Shown: positions 7,632 to 17,329, counted from the first letter of the stretch. The stretch is 64,000 bases of DNA from an uncultured Saprospiraceae bacterium (GCA_938015595.1 CALLPI010000005.1:1-64000); one strand, 5' to 3'. The notes: generated by a model from the sequence alone, not told the origin. Translations and numbers: made by a program.

Positions 7632-8594
7632 ATGATTGGCAATGATATAGCCTATGCAGCCGAACTGCTGCGCAGCGGTCAATTAGTAGCTATTCCTACC
7701 GAAACGGTGTATGGCTTGGCTGCCAATGCTCTGAACGAAGCAGCCGTGGCGCATATCTTTGAGGTCAAGAATCGGCCGTACTTTGACCCGCTTATCGTAC
7801 ACCTGCCGCAGGCCAACCTGCTCGATCAATACGCTGCCGATATATCAGCACAAGCCCGGCTATTGGCACAGGCATTCATGCCGGGGCCGCTCACGCTGTT
7901 GTTGCCCAAGCAATCAGTTATCCCCGATTTGGTCACGGCGGGGTCTGCGCTGTGTGCCTTCCGCGTGCCGCTGCACCCGATAGCACAAGCTCTGCTGCAA
8001 AACCTGGGTTTTCCGCTGGCTGCGCCCAGCGCCAATCCTTTCGGATACATCAGCCCCACCACAGCAGCACACGTAATGCAGCAACTGGGCGATAAGATAC
8101 CCTACATCCTCGATGGTGGCCCTTGCCAAGTAGGGCTAGAAAGCACTATTGTGGGCTTTGAGGGCAAGCAGGCTGTAGTGTATCGGAAGGGTGGCCTGCC
8201 CGTTGAGCAGATAGAAGCACTAATTGGCCCGCTACAGGTAAGACCGCACTCCGCCTCCAATCCCTTGGCGCCTGGAATGTTGCAAAGCCACTATGCTCCG
8301 CGCATTCCTCTGCTGTGGGGCAACCTAGAGGAACTCCTCGCAGCGCACGCCCACGAGCAGCCGGCTATATTGGCCTTTCGGCAAAAAAAAACCGGCTTAC
8401 CCCCCGAATACCAGGAAGTACTCTCGCCCACCGGAGATCTGGCCGAAGCTGCTCGCAACCTCTTTGCCGCCATGCGTCGGCTCGATGCCAGTGGTGCCAG
8501 CCTCATCTTGGCTGAACGCTTGCCGGAGCAAGGCCTGGGGCGCGCCATCAACGACCGCTTGCGCAGAGCTGCTGCCACGCGCTCGCCAGAGTAA
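7632..8594 (+). CDS. tsaC: Threonylcarbamoyl-AMP synthase (TsaC/Sua5)
   Basis: Makes L-threonylcarbamoyl-AMP from threonine, bicarbonate and ATP, the first step of the t6A37 tRNA modification. The 320-residue product has the YrdC domain (IPTETVYGLAANA, FEVKNRP, PGPLTLLLP, VPLHPIA, APSANPFGYISPTTA) and a C-terminal Sua5 domain (LAPGMLQSHYAPRIPL), so it is the long Sua5 form and not the short TsaC form. The ATG at 7632 (MIGNDIAY) is 4 bases after the era stop; a longer reading would overlap era. Downstream of era on the same transcript. Confidence 0.93.
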   Translation: MIGNDIAYAAELLRSGQLVAIPTETVYGLAANALNEAAVAHIFEVKNRPYFDPLIVHLPQANLLDQYAADISAQARLLAQAFMPGPLTLLLPKQSVIPDLVTAGSALCAFRVPLHPIAQALLQNLGFPLAAPSANPFGYISPTTAAHVMQQLGDKIPYILDGGPCQVGLESTIVGFEGKQAVVYRKGGLPVEQIEALIGPLQVRPHSASNPLAPGMLQSHYAPRIPLLWGNLEELLAAHAHEQPAILAFRQKKTGLPPEYQEVLSPTGDLAEAARNLFAAMRRLDASGASLILAERLPEQGLGRAINDRLRRAAATRSPE

Positions 8595-8747
8595 GTGGTT
8601 GCACTTCGCCTATGTCGCTCTGGTCAACCGCCACTCAATGCGTTGAGAATAGCCCTTGCACCAAGGCTTCGTTGTTTTGGAGGGATCAACTCAGCTTTGG
8701 GCTCGTAGTTCGGGCAGTGAGTTCGTGGTTTTCCGGCATCGTGTCCT

Positions 8748-8963
8748 TTACGCTTCCTCCTGCGCTTCCCCTTGTAACACTGCCAAAGCGGCTTCAGCTT
8801 TTTCGGCAGGGGTGTATAAGTCGGCCTCGCCCAAGGAGGGAATCATCGAATCGGGCTTGGACAATATGTGGCTTTCTATGCCGTGCTGCTTGAGCAAGTC
8901 TTCCATGAGTTTTACTTCCATGAGGTCGGCGGAAGTAAATACTTTGATCCATCCTTCTTTCAT
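8748..8963 (-). CDS. DUF2007 domain protein
   Basis: A 71-residue protein: WIKVFTSADLMEVKLMEDLLKQHGIES followed by LYTPAEKAEAALAVL matches the DUF2007 fold, a small alpha/beta module annotated as a putative signal-transducing protein without proven function. The family typically has V.......A...K..LE..GI, all visible. It is a single minus-strand gene between the convergent tsaC and the divergent scpA; about 150 bases separate it from the tsaC stop and hold nothing recognisable. Confidence 0.8.
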   Translation of the reverse strand: MKEGWIKVFTSADLMEVKLMEDLLKQHGIESHILSKPDSMIPSLGEADLYTPAEKAEAALAVLQGEAQEEA

Positions 8964-9020
8964 CGTGGCGCGTAGTTGATTTAAGGAGTAAATATACGTG
9001 CCTGGTGTCAGATTTCCAAG

Positions 9021-9028
9021 TAATTTTG
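9021..9028 (+). promoter_or_regulatory. Promoter -7 box of scpA
   Basis: TAATTTTG matches TAnnTTTG and ends 49 bases before the scpA start chosen here. No clear -33 element is visible. Confidence 0.5.
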
Positions 9029-9077
9029 CCGCTGCTTGTCTATTTTAGTAGTGGGCAAGTCAGAATGCCTGAGCTGG

Positions 9078-9821
9078 ATGTCAGTACCATACACCATCAA
9101 ACTACCTCAATTTGAGGGGCCTTTTGACCTGCTATTATTCTTCATAGAGCGGGATGAATTGGACATTCAGGATATTCCCATAGCCAAAATCACCGATGAC
9201 TTCTTGGCCTACCTGCACGCTATGGAGCGCATGAACATAGACCTGGCCGGTGAGTTCATGCTCATGGCAGCCACATTGTGCCGCATCAAAGCGCGCATGT
9301 TGCTGCCCCGTAAACCGGTAGATGAACAGGGCAACGAAATAGACCCTCGCCAAGAACTGGTGAGCCGCCTGCTAGAATACAAGCGCTACAAAAGCGTGTT
9401 GGACGACTTGCGCGCCCTGGAAGAGGAACGTGCGCGTAAAACTACTCGTGGCAACTTGAGTCACGAACTACAGAAAATAGCTACTCGAGCCTTAGTAGAT
9501 GCCGAATTGGAAAACCTGACGTTGTTTCATTTGCTAAAAGCTTTTGAACGCGTCATGCAGCGCTTTGAGCAAAGCCAGCCCAGACCTGTGCACCAGGTAG
9601 TACGATTCAACTACACCGTAGAGGAGCAGCAGCTCTACATTCTGGCGCGCATACCTCGAAATGGGCGGGCAGGTTTCCGGGAGGTGTTTGGGGAGTGCAA
9701 AGACCGTATTCATGCTATTGTCACTTTTTTGGCTTTGTTGGAATTGCTGAACATGCAACGGGTGACTATACTGCCAGGTGTAGAGGTGAATAGTTTTTGG
9801 ATAAGCGCTGAGCAAGGGTGA
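9078..9821 (+). CDS. scpA: Segregation and condensation protein A
   Basis: ScpA is the kleisin that bridges the heads of the SMC dimer in the chromosome-condensing SMC-ScpAB complex. The 247-residue product has the N-terminal kleisin signature (IKLPQFEGPFDLLLFFIERDELDIQDI in pieces, FLAYLHAMERMNIDLAGEFM, AATLCRIKARMLLP) and a C-terminal winged-helix part (FREVFGE, HAIVTFLALLELLNMQ). The start MSVPYTIKLP at 9078 fits the family; an upstream TTG reading is not needed. scpB and smc are not in this window. The next gene, selD, starts 83 bases later on the same strand. Confidence 0.93.
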   Translation: MSVPYTIKLPQFEGPFDLLLFFIERDELDIQDIPIAKITDDFLAYLHAMERMNIDLAGEFMLMAATLCRIKARMLLPRKPVDEQGNEIDPRQELVSRLLEYKRYKSVLDDLRALEEERARKTTRGNLSHELQKIATRALVDAELENLTLFHLLKAFERVMQRFEQSQPRPVHQVVRFNYTVEEQQLYILARIPRNGRAGFREVFGECKDRIHAIVTFLALLELLNMQRVTILPGVEVNSFWISAEQG

Positions 9822-9904
9822 GACTGTACGATTGTGAAACGAGGAGACTGGGGGGTATATACTGAGCAACGCTAGGTTTTGTGTATAATCGGTCAGCATT
9901 AGAT

Positions 9905-10948
9905 ATGGAAAAAACATCCTTCAAACTCACGCAATACAGCCATGGCGCTGGCTGCGGCTGTAAAATTGCTCCTAAGATACTGGATGCCATCTTGCACCAG
10001 ACGAGTGACAAAATCCACTTTCCGCGCTTGCTGGTGGGCAACGAAGAGCGCGACGATGCTGCTGTATATGACTTGGGCAACGGCACAGCCATTGTGAGCA
10101 CTACTGATTTTTTTATGCCCATTGTAGATGATGCCGAAGACTTTGGCCGGATCGCCTCCGTGAACGCCATCAGCGATGTATATGCCATGGGTGGCACGCC
10201 GCTGATGGCCATTGCTATACTAGGCTGGCCGGTAAACGTATTGCCGCCTCAAGTGGCTAATGCCGTAGTAGAGGGTAGCCGCAAAGCCTGCGCCGAAGCT
10301 GGCATTCCGCTGGCCGGCGGCCATAGTATTGACAGCCCAGAGCCTATATTTGGCCTGGCCGTGACTGGCACTGTACCAGTGGAGCTACTCAAGCGAAACG
10401 GTGGTGCTTCCGTGGGCAGTCAATTATTTCTCACTAAGCCCCTGGGGGTAGGCATCCTCACTACGGCCCAGAAAAAAGGTAAACTGCGCGAAGCACACCA
10501 GCACCTGGCACGCAACGTCATGGTGCAACTCAACAGCGCCGGTGCTGCTTTTGCCCGCCTACCCTATGTGGAGGCCATGACTGATGTAACAGGCTTTGGC
10601 CTGCTTGGTCATCTCGGCGAGATGTGCGAAGCTAGTCGTACTTCAGCGTACCTGGATTTCGAACGCATTCCACTCATTGACAAGGATATACTCCTTGAGT
10701 ATCTACAGGAGGGCTGCATTCCAGGGGGTACGCACCGCAATTGGGATAGCTATGGCCACAAGATTGGCCCTCTTACACAAGAGCAGCGCCACATCCTGTG
10801 CGACCCACAAACCAGCGGCGGTCTGCTGGTGGCCGTACAGGCAGCTTATGCGGCAGAGTTTCAGCACGAGGCAGCAAAGTTAGGGCTTGCGCTGGAGGTT
10901 ATTGGAGAGATGCATGCCGAGGGAGCACCTCTCATAGCAGTAGTTTAA
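9905..10948 (+). CDS. selD: Selenide, water dikinase (selenophosphate synthase)
   Basis: SelD makes selenophosphate from selenide and ATP, the selenium donor for selenocysteine and for 2-selenouridine in tRNA. The 347-residue protein carries the N-terminal glycine-rich active-site loop HGAGCGCK with Cys17 (catalytic, not selenocysteine: the codon is TGC), Cys19 and Lys20. It also has [34 protein letters not shown] and [12 protein letters not shown], all AIRS-family landmarks. No selA, selB, selenocysteine tRNA or mnmH lies in the window, so which selenium pathway it serves cannot be told. ATG 9905 gives the usual [12 protein letters not shown] start. Confidence 0.95.
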   Translation: MEKTSFKLTQYSHGAGCGCKIAPKILDAILHQTSDKIHFPRLLVGNEERDDAAVYDLGNGTAIVSTTDFFMPIVDDAEDFGRIASVNAISDVYAMGGTPLMAIAILGWPVNVLPPQVANAVVEGSRKACAEAGIPLAGGHSIDSPEPIFGLAVTGTVPVELLKRNGGASVGSQLFLTKPLGVGILTTAQKKGKLREAHQHLARNVMVQLNSAGAAFARLPYVEAMTDVTGFGLLGHLGEMCEASRTSAYLDFERIPLIDKDILLEYLQEGCIPGGTHRNWDSYGHKIGPLTQEQRHILCDPQTSGGLLVAVQAAYAAEFQHEAAKLGLALEVIGEMHAEGAPLIAVV

Positions 10949-10979
10949 GTGGCTAGTAGCCTAGTCTAAATAAGAAAAA

Positions 10980-11004
10980 GAGCGACTCACAAGTTGCCCT
11001 TTTT
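10980..11004 (+). terminator. Possible terminator after selD
   Basis: GAGCGAC (10980-10986) can pair with GTTGCCC (10993-10999), with one mismatch and one wobble, followed by five T (11000-11004). A run of A on the other side would let it act weakly in both directions, toward the convergent gene at 11040 too. Confidence 0.4.
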
Positions 11005-11039
11005 ACTACCTTACCAACAGAGCAAGGCAAAAGGTAATT

Positions 11040-11690
11040 TTAGTTATTGCCAATGGGGATCCGGCCGCCCAGCCCAACCTGGAACGTGCCTATGCTGGAG
11101 CCGTCGGCGCCAACGCGATAAAGCCCAACGTCAAGGCCAAACTTGGCGCGTCGGCCAAACATAAACCCTGTGTTGCCGCCAAGATAGGTGAATCCACTGT
11201 TGAAACTTCCTAAAGTACTAAACTGATAGGTAAATCTTGGCGTAAGGTACCAAGTGAAGTTTTCGGATGGATGCAGGGAAAAATACACCGGTACGCTGGC
11301 ATTCCACAGCCCGCCGATAAGGCTGAAAGTACCGCCTTCGAAGCCAAGCGCTAATGCTGCTGGAGACTGGCGGTCGCCCACTAGTTGCGCCTTCATGCCC
11401 AGGGCGACGTTCAGATTCGTGTTTAGCCGGAAGCCCACGTCAATTTTTTCGCCTACGCCGTAGCGATATCCTATCTCTGCTGATGGGAAGAAGATGCGCG
11501 GAATACTCAGATCATTTTCGTCTTCTATATCCTGGAAGTTGGGACTTTGTGAGAAGTTGAGCGAAGCTATAATCTCGCCATTGCCTTTGCCAACGGTACG
11601 GCCATCCTGGAAGCCAGTCAATGAGGCACAGTTGTTCAGCAGGAGCCCCATGGCCAATAGCACGATCGGGAGTACAATAAGATTTTTCAT
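11040..11690 (-). CDS. Outer-membrane beta-barrel-like lipoprotein, function unknown
   Basis: A 216-residue protein with a signal sequence (MKNLIVLPIVLLAMGLLL) and a probable lipobox ending at Cys (NNC, about residue 21), which fixes the start at 11690. The rest is rich in alternating hydrophobic strands with Gly and aromatic residues (EIGYRYGVGEKIDVGFRL, FTYQFSTLGSFNSGFTYLGG, KFGLDVGLYRVGADG) and ends in a beta strand, the look of a small barrel lining up with outer-membrane proteins of unknown role. It is convergent with selD and has no co-oriented neighbour, so context gives no clue to function. Confidence 0.72.
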   Translation of the reverse strand: MKNLIVLPIVLLAMGLLLNNCASLTGFQDGRTVGKGNGEIIASLNFSQSPNFQDIEDENDLSIPRIFFPSAEIGYRYGVGEKIDVGFRLNTNLNVALGMKAQLVGDRQSPAALALGFEGGTFSLIGGLWNASVPVYFSLHPSENFTWYLTPRFTYQFSTLGSFNSGFTYLGGNTGFMFGRRAKFGLDVGLYRVGADGSSIGTFQVGLGGRIPIGNN

Positions 11691-11867
11691 ATTAGTAAGT
11701 TGATTTGGTGACAGTAATAGATAGCGCATTACAAAAGTAAAAGCAAATGCCCCTGTCAACTGTTAACACCGTACTAAAATCGGCTTTTTAAAATGTTAAA
11801 CCCTGCTGCCTGACCTGATGTTTCTTGTAACGGACTACAATGTGCGAGCACTTCTTGCAATTTTAAC

Positions 11868-11875
11868 TATCTTTG
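11868..11875 (+). promoter_or_regulatory. Promoter -7 box of the ABC transporter pair
   Basis: TATCTTTG matches TAnnTTTG and ends 26 bases before the ATG at 11902. Because it lies downstream of the first in-frame ATG (11818), it supports the shorter start. Confidence 0.6.
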
Positions 11876-11901
11876 GGCGCTCATTACAGCTACACGTACA
11901 C

Positions 11902-12648
11902 ATGTATCCCCTGAGAGTTCTGTTTCATATAGGCCGCTATATCTCCATGTTGGGTAGCGCCATAGCAAGGCCAGAGAAAAACATCATGTACTACCGCGAA
12001 ACCATTCGCCAGATGTACGACATCGGCATCGGTTCGCTGCCCATTGTGTTTCTGATCTCCATCTTCATTGGGGCGGTGGCGGCCTTACAGTTCGCTTTTC
12101 AACTGGACGGCACGTTGGTACCTATATACTATATAGGCTACATTGTGCGCGATTTTGCCATTATTGAGGCTTCACCTACTATTACCTGCCTGGTGCTGGC
12201 CGGCAAGGTAGGTTCCAATCTGGCCTCTGAAATAGGCGGTATGCGCCAAAAGGAGCACATTGATGCCATGGAGATCATGGGGGTCAATACAGCGGCCTAT
12301 CTCATTGCACCAAAGCTAGTGGCGGCGCTCGTAGTCATTCCCATGTTGGTAGCGCTGTCGGCTTTCATCAGCATCTATGGCGGGTATCTTGCTGTAGTGC
12401 CTACTGGCTGGCTGTCCGATCCCGAGTATGCCTTGGGGGTGCGCTCGTTTTTCAACCCACATAACTTCCGCCTGATGTTTGTCAAGGCCGTCACCTTTTC
12501 GTTCATTCTTACTTCGGTATCTTGCTACCAGGGCTACTACGTCAAGTCAGGCAGCATCGAATTGGGCAAGGCCAGCACCAATGCCGTGGTGTTCAGCAAT
12601 GTGCTCATCCTGTTGGCCGATTATTTCATTGCCGTGCTGCTTACCTGA
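11902..12648 (+). CDS. MlaE-family ABC transporter permease
   Basis: A 248-residue inner-membrane permease of the MlaE/YrbE family, which moves phospholipids (or other lipids) between inner and outer membrane. Visible landmarks are the conserved SLPIVFLISIFIGAVAALQ helix, SPTITCLVLAGKVGSNLASEIGGMRQKEHIDAMEIMGV in pieces (the family's EIGxMRxxEQIDAL motif), and about five membrane helices. The start MYPLRVLFH at 11902 follows a consensus -7 box. The ATPase gene follows after 101 bases. No MlaD-like substrate-binding gene lies in the window, so I do not name it mlaE. Confidence 0.9.
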   Translation: MYPLRVLFHIGRYISMLGSAIARPEKNIMYYRETIRQMYDIGIGSLPIVFLISIFIGAVAALQFAFQLDGTLVPIYYIGYIVRDFAIIEASPTITCLVLAGKVGSNLASEIGGMRQKEHIDAMEIMGVNTAAYLIAPKLVAALVVIPMLVALSAFISIYGGYLAVVPTGWLSDPEYALGVRSFFNPHNFRLMFVKAVTFSFILTSVSCYQGYYVKSGSIELGKASTNAVVFSNVLILLADYFIAVLLT

Positions 12649-12749
12649 AGTTTTGTTTTTTAGAAAGCATTTTTCAATCTAACTACATTGAGACGCTTAG
12701 CTCATAGTTGCTTAATAATACCATTTTTCATTTTGAACGCTGCCCAAGT

Positions 12750-13514
12750 ATGATCCGAGCAGACAGCATTTTCAAATCTTTTGGCGATACCCCGGTGTTG
12801 CAAGATATTAGTACCGAGTTCTTGCGCGGCAAAAACAATCTCATCATCGGGCGAAGCGGTGCCGGCAAAACTGTATTGCTCAAGCTACTGGTAGGGTTGC
12901 TCCAGCCTACCAAGGGTACAGTATGGTATGATGATATTGACTTTTACAGCCTCAACAAAAGGCAACTGCGCGACCTACGCATGCAAATCGGCATGTTGTT
13001 TCAAGGCTCCGCCTTGTTTGACTCTATGACAGTGCAGGAAAATATTAGCTTCCCGATGGATATGTTCACCAATATGACCGCCAAAGAAAAACTCGACCGC
13101 GTCAACTACTGCCTGGAGCGCGTGAATCTCGATGGCGCCAACAAGAAATACCCCTCCGAGCTCAGCGGTGGTATGCAGAAGCGCGTGGGCATTGCGCGGG
13201 CTATTGTGCTAAACCCCAAATACCTATTCTGCGATGAACCTAACTCCGGCCTCGACCCCAAAACTGCTCTAGTCATTGATGAACTCATTAGCGATATCAC
13301 TAAAGAGAGCAACATCACCACCGTGATCAATACCCACGATATGAATTCCGTGATGGAAATAGGCGAAAATATTATCCTGTTGCATAATGGCCGAATTGCC
13401 TGGCGAGGTAGCAAAGACGATGTAGTGCATAGCGATAACGAAATCCTGCAAGACTTCATTTTTGCTTCGCCCTTTCTCAAGCGCTTGCGCACTAAAGCAC
13501 TAGAGCGGGGGTAG
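12750..13514 (+). CDS. MlaF-type ABC transporter ATP-binding protein
   Basis: The 254-residue ATPase partner of the preceding permease. It shows Walker A GRSGAGKT (residues about 36-43), the Q-loop MLFQGSALFDSMTV, typical of MlaF/Mkl-like lipid-transport ATPases, the signature LSGGM, Walker B YLFCDEPNSGLD, and the switch His in NTHDMNS. The start MIRADSIFKSF at 12750 fits the family; an upstream TTG at 12708 would add 14 unrelated residues. Together the two genes would form the core of a lipid ABC transporter for outer-membrane maintenance; substrate and direction are not determinable here. Confidence 0.92.
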   Translation: MIRADSIFKSFGDTPVLQDISTEFLRGKNNLIIGRSGAGKTVLLKLLVGLLQPTKGTVWYDDIDFYSLNKRQLRDLRMQIGMLFQGSALFDSMTVQENISFPMDMFTNMTAKEKLDRVNYCLERVNLDGANKKYPSELSGGMQKRVGIARAIVLNPKYLFCDEPNSGLDPKTALVIDELISDITKESNITTVINTHDMNSVMEIGENIILLHNGRIAWRGSKDDVVHSDNEILQDFIFASPFLKRLRTKALERG

Positions 13515-13754
13515 CAGATGAGGCGGAGTTTCGCTTCGGCCTGGAGTCTCGTATCGGCCAGTCAGTAAACGGGGGGGGATTTCGCGTTCAGAGCGCTTCG
13601 CCTTGTGGCGCGCAGTTATTTATTTGGAACAGATACGACTTTTCTTCAAAAAACCTCTTTCATTCTTTTGACTTCTGAAAAAGTCCCATATCTTAGCATA
13701 TTATTTTGCAATAAGTACATTTTCTTTGAGTTCCTAACTGTTAAAACCTGTCTT

Positions 13755-16658
13755 ATGCTCACGATCTTTTTTACACGCAGCCTCAAGGTCCTTTGTGTGA
13801 TCGCGCTTTGCTACTTCAATTTCGTGGCGACATCTCAAGCTCAAACTAAAATAAGCGGCAAGGTAACCGATAAGGAAAGCGGCGAGCCACTCATCGGCGT
13901 AAACATCACCATCAAGGGTAGACTTTCCGGTACAGTGACCGACTTTGACGGCAGCTACGAACTCAGCGTTCCTGCTCTGCCAGCTACTTTGGTGTTTTCT
14001 TACACGGGTTATGCTTCGCAAGAGTTGAACGTGACCAGTGCTCAGGCCAACCTGAACATAAAGATGGAAGCCCAAAGTATCCTCACCAGCGAGGTGGTGG
14101 TGTCGGCTTCGCGCGTGGAGGAGCGCATCCTCGAATCCCCTGTCACCATTGAAAAAATGGACGCCATTGCCATACGCCAGGCAGCTGCACCTGACTTCTA
14201 CGACGGTATCTCCAACCTCAAAGGTGTGCAAACTACGCAAGGCTCGCTGACCCTGACCTCGCTCAATACGCGCGGTTTCGGTGCCATTGCCAACGAACGC
14301 TTCGTACAGCTCATTGACTGGATGGACAATGCCGCGCCGCTACTCAACTTTCCTACCGGCAATATCGTGGGCATCTCTGAGTTAGACGTGCAGAGCGTGG
14401 AACTGGTGCCTGGCGCTGCTTCGGCGCTGTACGGCCCTAACGCTTTCAATGGTATCCTGCTAATGAATAGCAAAAACCCCTTCGGCTACCAGGGGCTGAG
14501 CGTACAGGTGAAAACCGGCATTACCACCTCTGAAGCCGGCGGTACCAATCCCTACAACCTCTTGTCGGCTCGCTATGCCAAAGCGTTCGGCAAGTTTGCC
14601 TTCAAGCTCAATGCTTCTTATCTGGCTGCTACCGACTGGGTAGCTAATGACTATACCTCAGGCCGGGTTACAGCAGGCAATCGCAATCCTGCCGGGCCGG
14701 GCAAGCCTAACTTTGACGGTCTGAATACTTACGGCGATGAAACCGAGATCGTGGTGCCCATGGCAATATTGGCCAATCCTTTATCGCAGGTGCTGGCACC
14801 TTTGTTTGCGCCGCAACTCGGCCGCACCATTCCCGAAACCCAGGCCATCCTAGCGCAAACCATCCCGCGCTTGCCTTCTCTTGACTTGCGCCGCACCGGT
14901 TTTCGCGAAGAAGACCTCCTGGAAAGTAACGATGCAAAGAGCATCAAACTGGACGGCGCCCTCCACTACCGCCTCAGCGACAAACTCGAGGCTTCCTACA
15001 GCTACCGCTTCGGTGCCGGCTCCACAGTGTATCAAGGTGGCGAGCGCTACGTCCTGCGCGATTTTACTCAGCAGTTTCACAAGTTGGAATTGAGCAATCC
15101 CAACTTCTGGCTGCGCAGCTACATGTCGCAAACTGACGATGGCGACTCATACAACCTCACTGCATTGGGTGCGTTTGCCAATGAGCGTTTCAGGCCTTCT
15201 TCGTCGCAGTGGGTGCCTACCTACGCTGGCAGGTATGCTGGTGCGCTGCTTCCCATTTATTTGCAAGGCGGTACGGCTAATGCCCAGCAACTGGAGGCCG
15301 CCCATACCGCTGCCCGTGCTGCCGCCGACCAGGGGATACCCGCTCCTGGCTCTCAGGCATTCCGCGACACCGTGAATGCCGTGCGCAATGCCTTCTTCCA
15401 GCGCAACCCGCCCGGTGCTGGCTTTTTCGACAACTCCCGCATGTACCATGCTGAAGCAGGCTACAATTTTGCAGAGTTGATCAACCCCAGCGTAGTGGAA
15501 GTGCTCATAGGTGGCAACTTCCGCCAGTATGACCTCTATTCTGACGGTACTATCTTTAACGAAGATCCTGACGGCGATGGCAAATTTGAGCGCATCAAGA
15601 TCAACGAGTGGGGTGGCTTTGTGCAAGCCTCCAAGCGCCTCCTTAATCAGCGCCTGCGCTTGCAAGCATCGCTGCGCTACGACAAAAACGAAAACTTTGA
15701 AGGGCAGGTTTCGCCTCGCGTGGCAGTGGTGTACACCAGCGGTGCTAATCGGCAGCACAACTTCAGGGCTTCTTACCAGACGGGGTTCCGCAACCCCAGT
15801 ACGCAAAATCAGTTTATCTATTTCCCCACTGGGCAAGGTATCCTGGTGGGTAGCACGGAGGCCAATGCTAAGCGCTACGGCATACACAACGGCGGGGCTT
15901 ATACCAATGCCTCTTACAATGCTTTCATCGCCAGTGTATTGGCTGGCCAGCCCAATCCTGGCCTGCTAGTAGAGCGCAATCTGGCATACGTACAGCCGGA
16001 GCAACTCCGGGCGCTGGAGTTCGGATACAAAGGATTGGTAACGCCTAAGTTCCTTGCGGACTTCAACATTTACTATAATATCTACAACAACTTCATTACG
16101 CAGGAAACCGTGCGGGCCAAAAATGCTACTACACATCGCGGACAAACCCTTCCTGGCGTGCAACAGGTGCTACTTGGGCAGGCATCTTCGGCTACAGCTT
16201 GGCGTCCGTACATCAATGCGGAGGAAGAAGTGACCTCCACTGGCGTAGGTCTGGGGCTGGCGTATCAATTGCCCAAAGGTTATCAGCTCTACGGCAACTA
16301 CACCTACTCTACATTTAATGTAAAGAATCCTGGGCCAGGGTTTGAAGCCGGGTTCAACATGCCAGAGCACAAGTTGGTGGCAGGCATAGGCAACCGCAAG
16401 GCGTTCAAAAATTTTGGTTTCGACGTCAACTACCGCTGGCAGAGCGAGTTCTTCTGGGAAAATAGTTTTGCTTTTGGCACAATTCCGGCTTTTGGTGTAC
16501 TCAACCTACAAGCCAGCTACACCTTCCCAAAACTCAAAACGGTGCTCAAAACAGGGGGTACCAATGCTTTTGGCAAGGACTACCGCACCAATGCCGGTGG
16601 GCCCTTCGTAGGGCAGATGTACTACGTATCGCTTACATTCGACGAATTTCTGAAATAG
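13755..16658 (+). CDS. TonB-dependent outer-membrane receptor 1
   Basis: A 967-residue outer-membrane receptor for TonB/ExbBD-driven uptake of an unidentified ligand. In order: signal peptide (MLTIFFTRSL to TSQAQ), a carboxypeptidase-regulatory-like/DUF4480-type domain (ISGKVTDKESGEPLIGVNI, GTVTDFDGSYEL), a plug domain (VVVSASRVEERILESPVTIEKM, SLNTRGFGAIANE, DVQSVELVPGAASALYGPNAFNG) and a barrel of about 700 residues ending in an aromatic-terminated beta strand. No SusD partner follows; a strong terminator does. The start at 13755 is set by the signal peptide. The 240 bases upstream hold no gene; one possible -7 box is TTATTTTG near 13703. Confidence 0.92.
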   Translation: MLTIFFTRSLKVLCVIALCYFNFVATSQAQTKISGKVTDKESGEPLIGVNITIKGRLSGTVTDFDGSYELSVPALPATLVFSYTGYASQELNVTSAQANLNIKMEAQSILTSEVVVSASRVEERILESPVTIEKMDAIAIRQAAAPDFYDGISNLKGVQTTQGSLTLTSLNTRGFGAIANERFVQLIDWMDNAAPLLNFPTGNIVGISELDVQSVELVPGAASALYGPNAFNGILLMNSKNPFGYQGLSVQVKTGITTSEAGGTNPYNLLSARYAKAFGKFAFKLNASYLAATDWVANDYTSGRVTAGNRNPAGPGKPNFDGLNTYGDETEIVVPMAILANPLSQVLAPLFAPQLGRTIPETQAILAQTIPRLPSLDLRRTGFREEDLLESNDAKSIKLDGALHYRLSDKLEASYSYRFGAGSTVYQGGERYVLRDFTQQFHKLELSNPNFWLRSYMSQTDDGDSYNLTALGAFANERFRPSSSQWVPTYAGRYAGALLPIYLQGGTANAQQLEAAHTAARAAADQGIPAPGSQAFRDTVNAVRNAFFQRNPPGAGFFDNSRMYHAEAGYNFAELINPSVVEVLIGGNFRQYDLYSDGTIFNEDPDGDGKFERIKINEWGGFVQASKRLLNQRLRLQASLRYDKNENFEGQVSPRVAVVYTSGANRQHNFRASYQTGFRNPSTQNQFIYFPTGQGILVGSTEANAKRYGIHNGGAYTNASYNAFIASVLAGQPNPGLLVERNLAYVQPEQLRALEFGYKGLVTPKFLADFNIYYNIYNNFITQETVRAKNATTHRGQTLPGVQQVLLGQASSATAWRPYINAEEEVTSTGVGLGLAYQLPKGYQLYGNYTYSTFNVKNPGPGFEAGFNMPEHKLVAGIGNRKAFKNFGFDVNYRWQSEFFWENSFAFGTIPAFGVLNLQASYTFPKLKTVLKTGGTNAFGKDYRTNAGGPFVGQMYYVSLTFDEFLK

Positions 16659-16735
16659 GAGCGACATTCCTGCGTAGGCCACCTGTCTGACGTGCTTGTT
16701 TAGATTGAGCCGGCTGACGTTCCCCTTTCCCTACT

Positions 16736-16776
16736 ATGCCCGGTAAGAAGCGCATGGTTTCTTATCGGGCATTTTT
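16736..16776 (+). terminator. Intrinsic terminator after TonB receptor 1
   Basis: A 14-bp stem (16736-16749 with 16759-16772, a single G-T wobble), 9-base loop, then TTTTT at 16772-16776. One of the two clearest intrinsic terminators in the window. Confidence 0.88.
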
Positions 16777-16783
16777 AGGTACA

Positions 16784-17329
16784 CTACCAAAGCCGGAAGC
16801 CACCCTTGTGGCGGGAGCGCCCGTTGCGGCGTTTCTTGTTTTTTTCGTCCCAGAGCGGCTTTTTGACCAACACGTAACGGGCTGATATACCCGACTGGAA
16901 GTAAAACGGCTTTTCTCCGCCGGAGATATTGATGGCTGGCTTGAAGTCGTAACTGACATTGAAGCGAAACAGCGTAATTTCTGCCCCTGCAATTAAACTC
17001 AGACCAGACGGGCCTTTTGCCTCCTGCGGGTCTTGTCCGTACAATGGCTTAGTCGTACTCCATCCCAAATGAACCCCTGCACCCGCATATACATTGAACC
17101 CCCGTGTGATCAGAGGAGCATGTTGTTCGGCCAGTAGCGTAAACATACCCTCATCGCGGGCAAGACTGGATTGAAGAATACCTTCTAGAGTGGTGCGTCG
17201 GGCTATGCGTTGTTTTACTGTCAGCCCGAAATCAGTGCCTACACGAAGCCCAGCGGTCGTAAAGTACGTTTGAGCAAAACAGTCGTACATCACAGCTAAC
17301 AGGCCAGTAAGGAGAAGTGCATATTTCAT
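16784..17329 (-). CDS. Secreted beta-rich outer-membrane-like protein, function unknown
   Basis: A 181-residue protein with a signal peptide (MKYALLLTGLLAVMYDCFAQ). The mature part has short amphipathic strands with Gly turns (GLRVGTDFGLTVKQRI, GFNVYAGAGVHLGW, LIAGAEITLFRFNVSYDFKPAI) as in small eight-stranded outer-membrane barrels, followed by a strongly basic tail (KNKKRRNGRSRHKGG). The basic tail is odd for a barrel and may face the periplasm or bind a polyanion; that is speculation. It is convergent with TonB receptor 1 and divergent from TonB receptor 2, so it is probably a single-gene transcript. Confidence 0.72.
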   Translation of the reverse strand: MKYALLLTGLLAVMYDCFAQTYFTTAGLRVGTDFGLTVKQRIARRTTLEGILQSSLARDEGMFTLLAEQHAPLITRGFNVYAGAGVHLGWSTTKPLYGQDPQEAKGPSGLSLIAGAEITLFRFNVSYDFKPAINISGGEKPFYFQSGISARYVLVKKPLWDEKNKKRRNGRSRHKGGFRLW

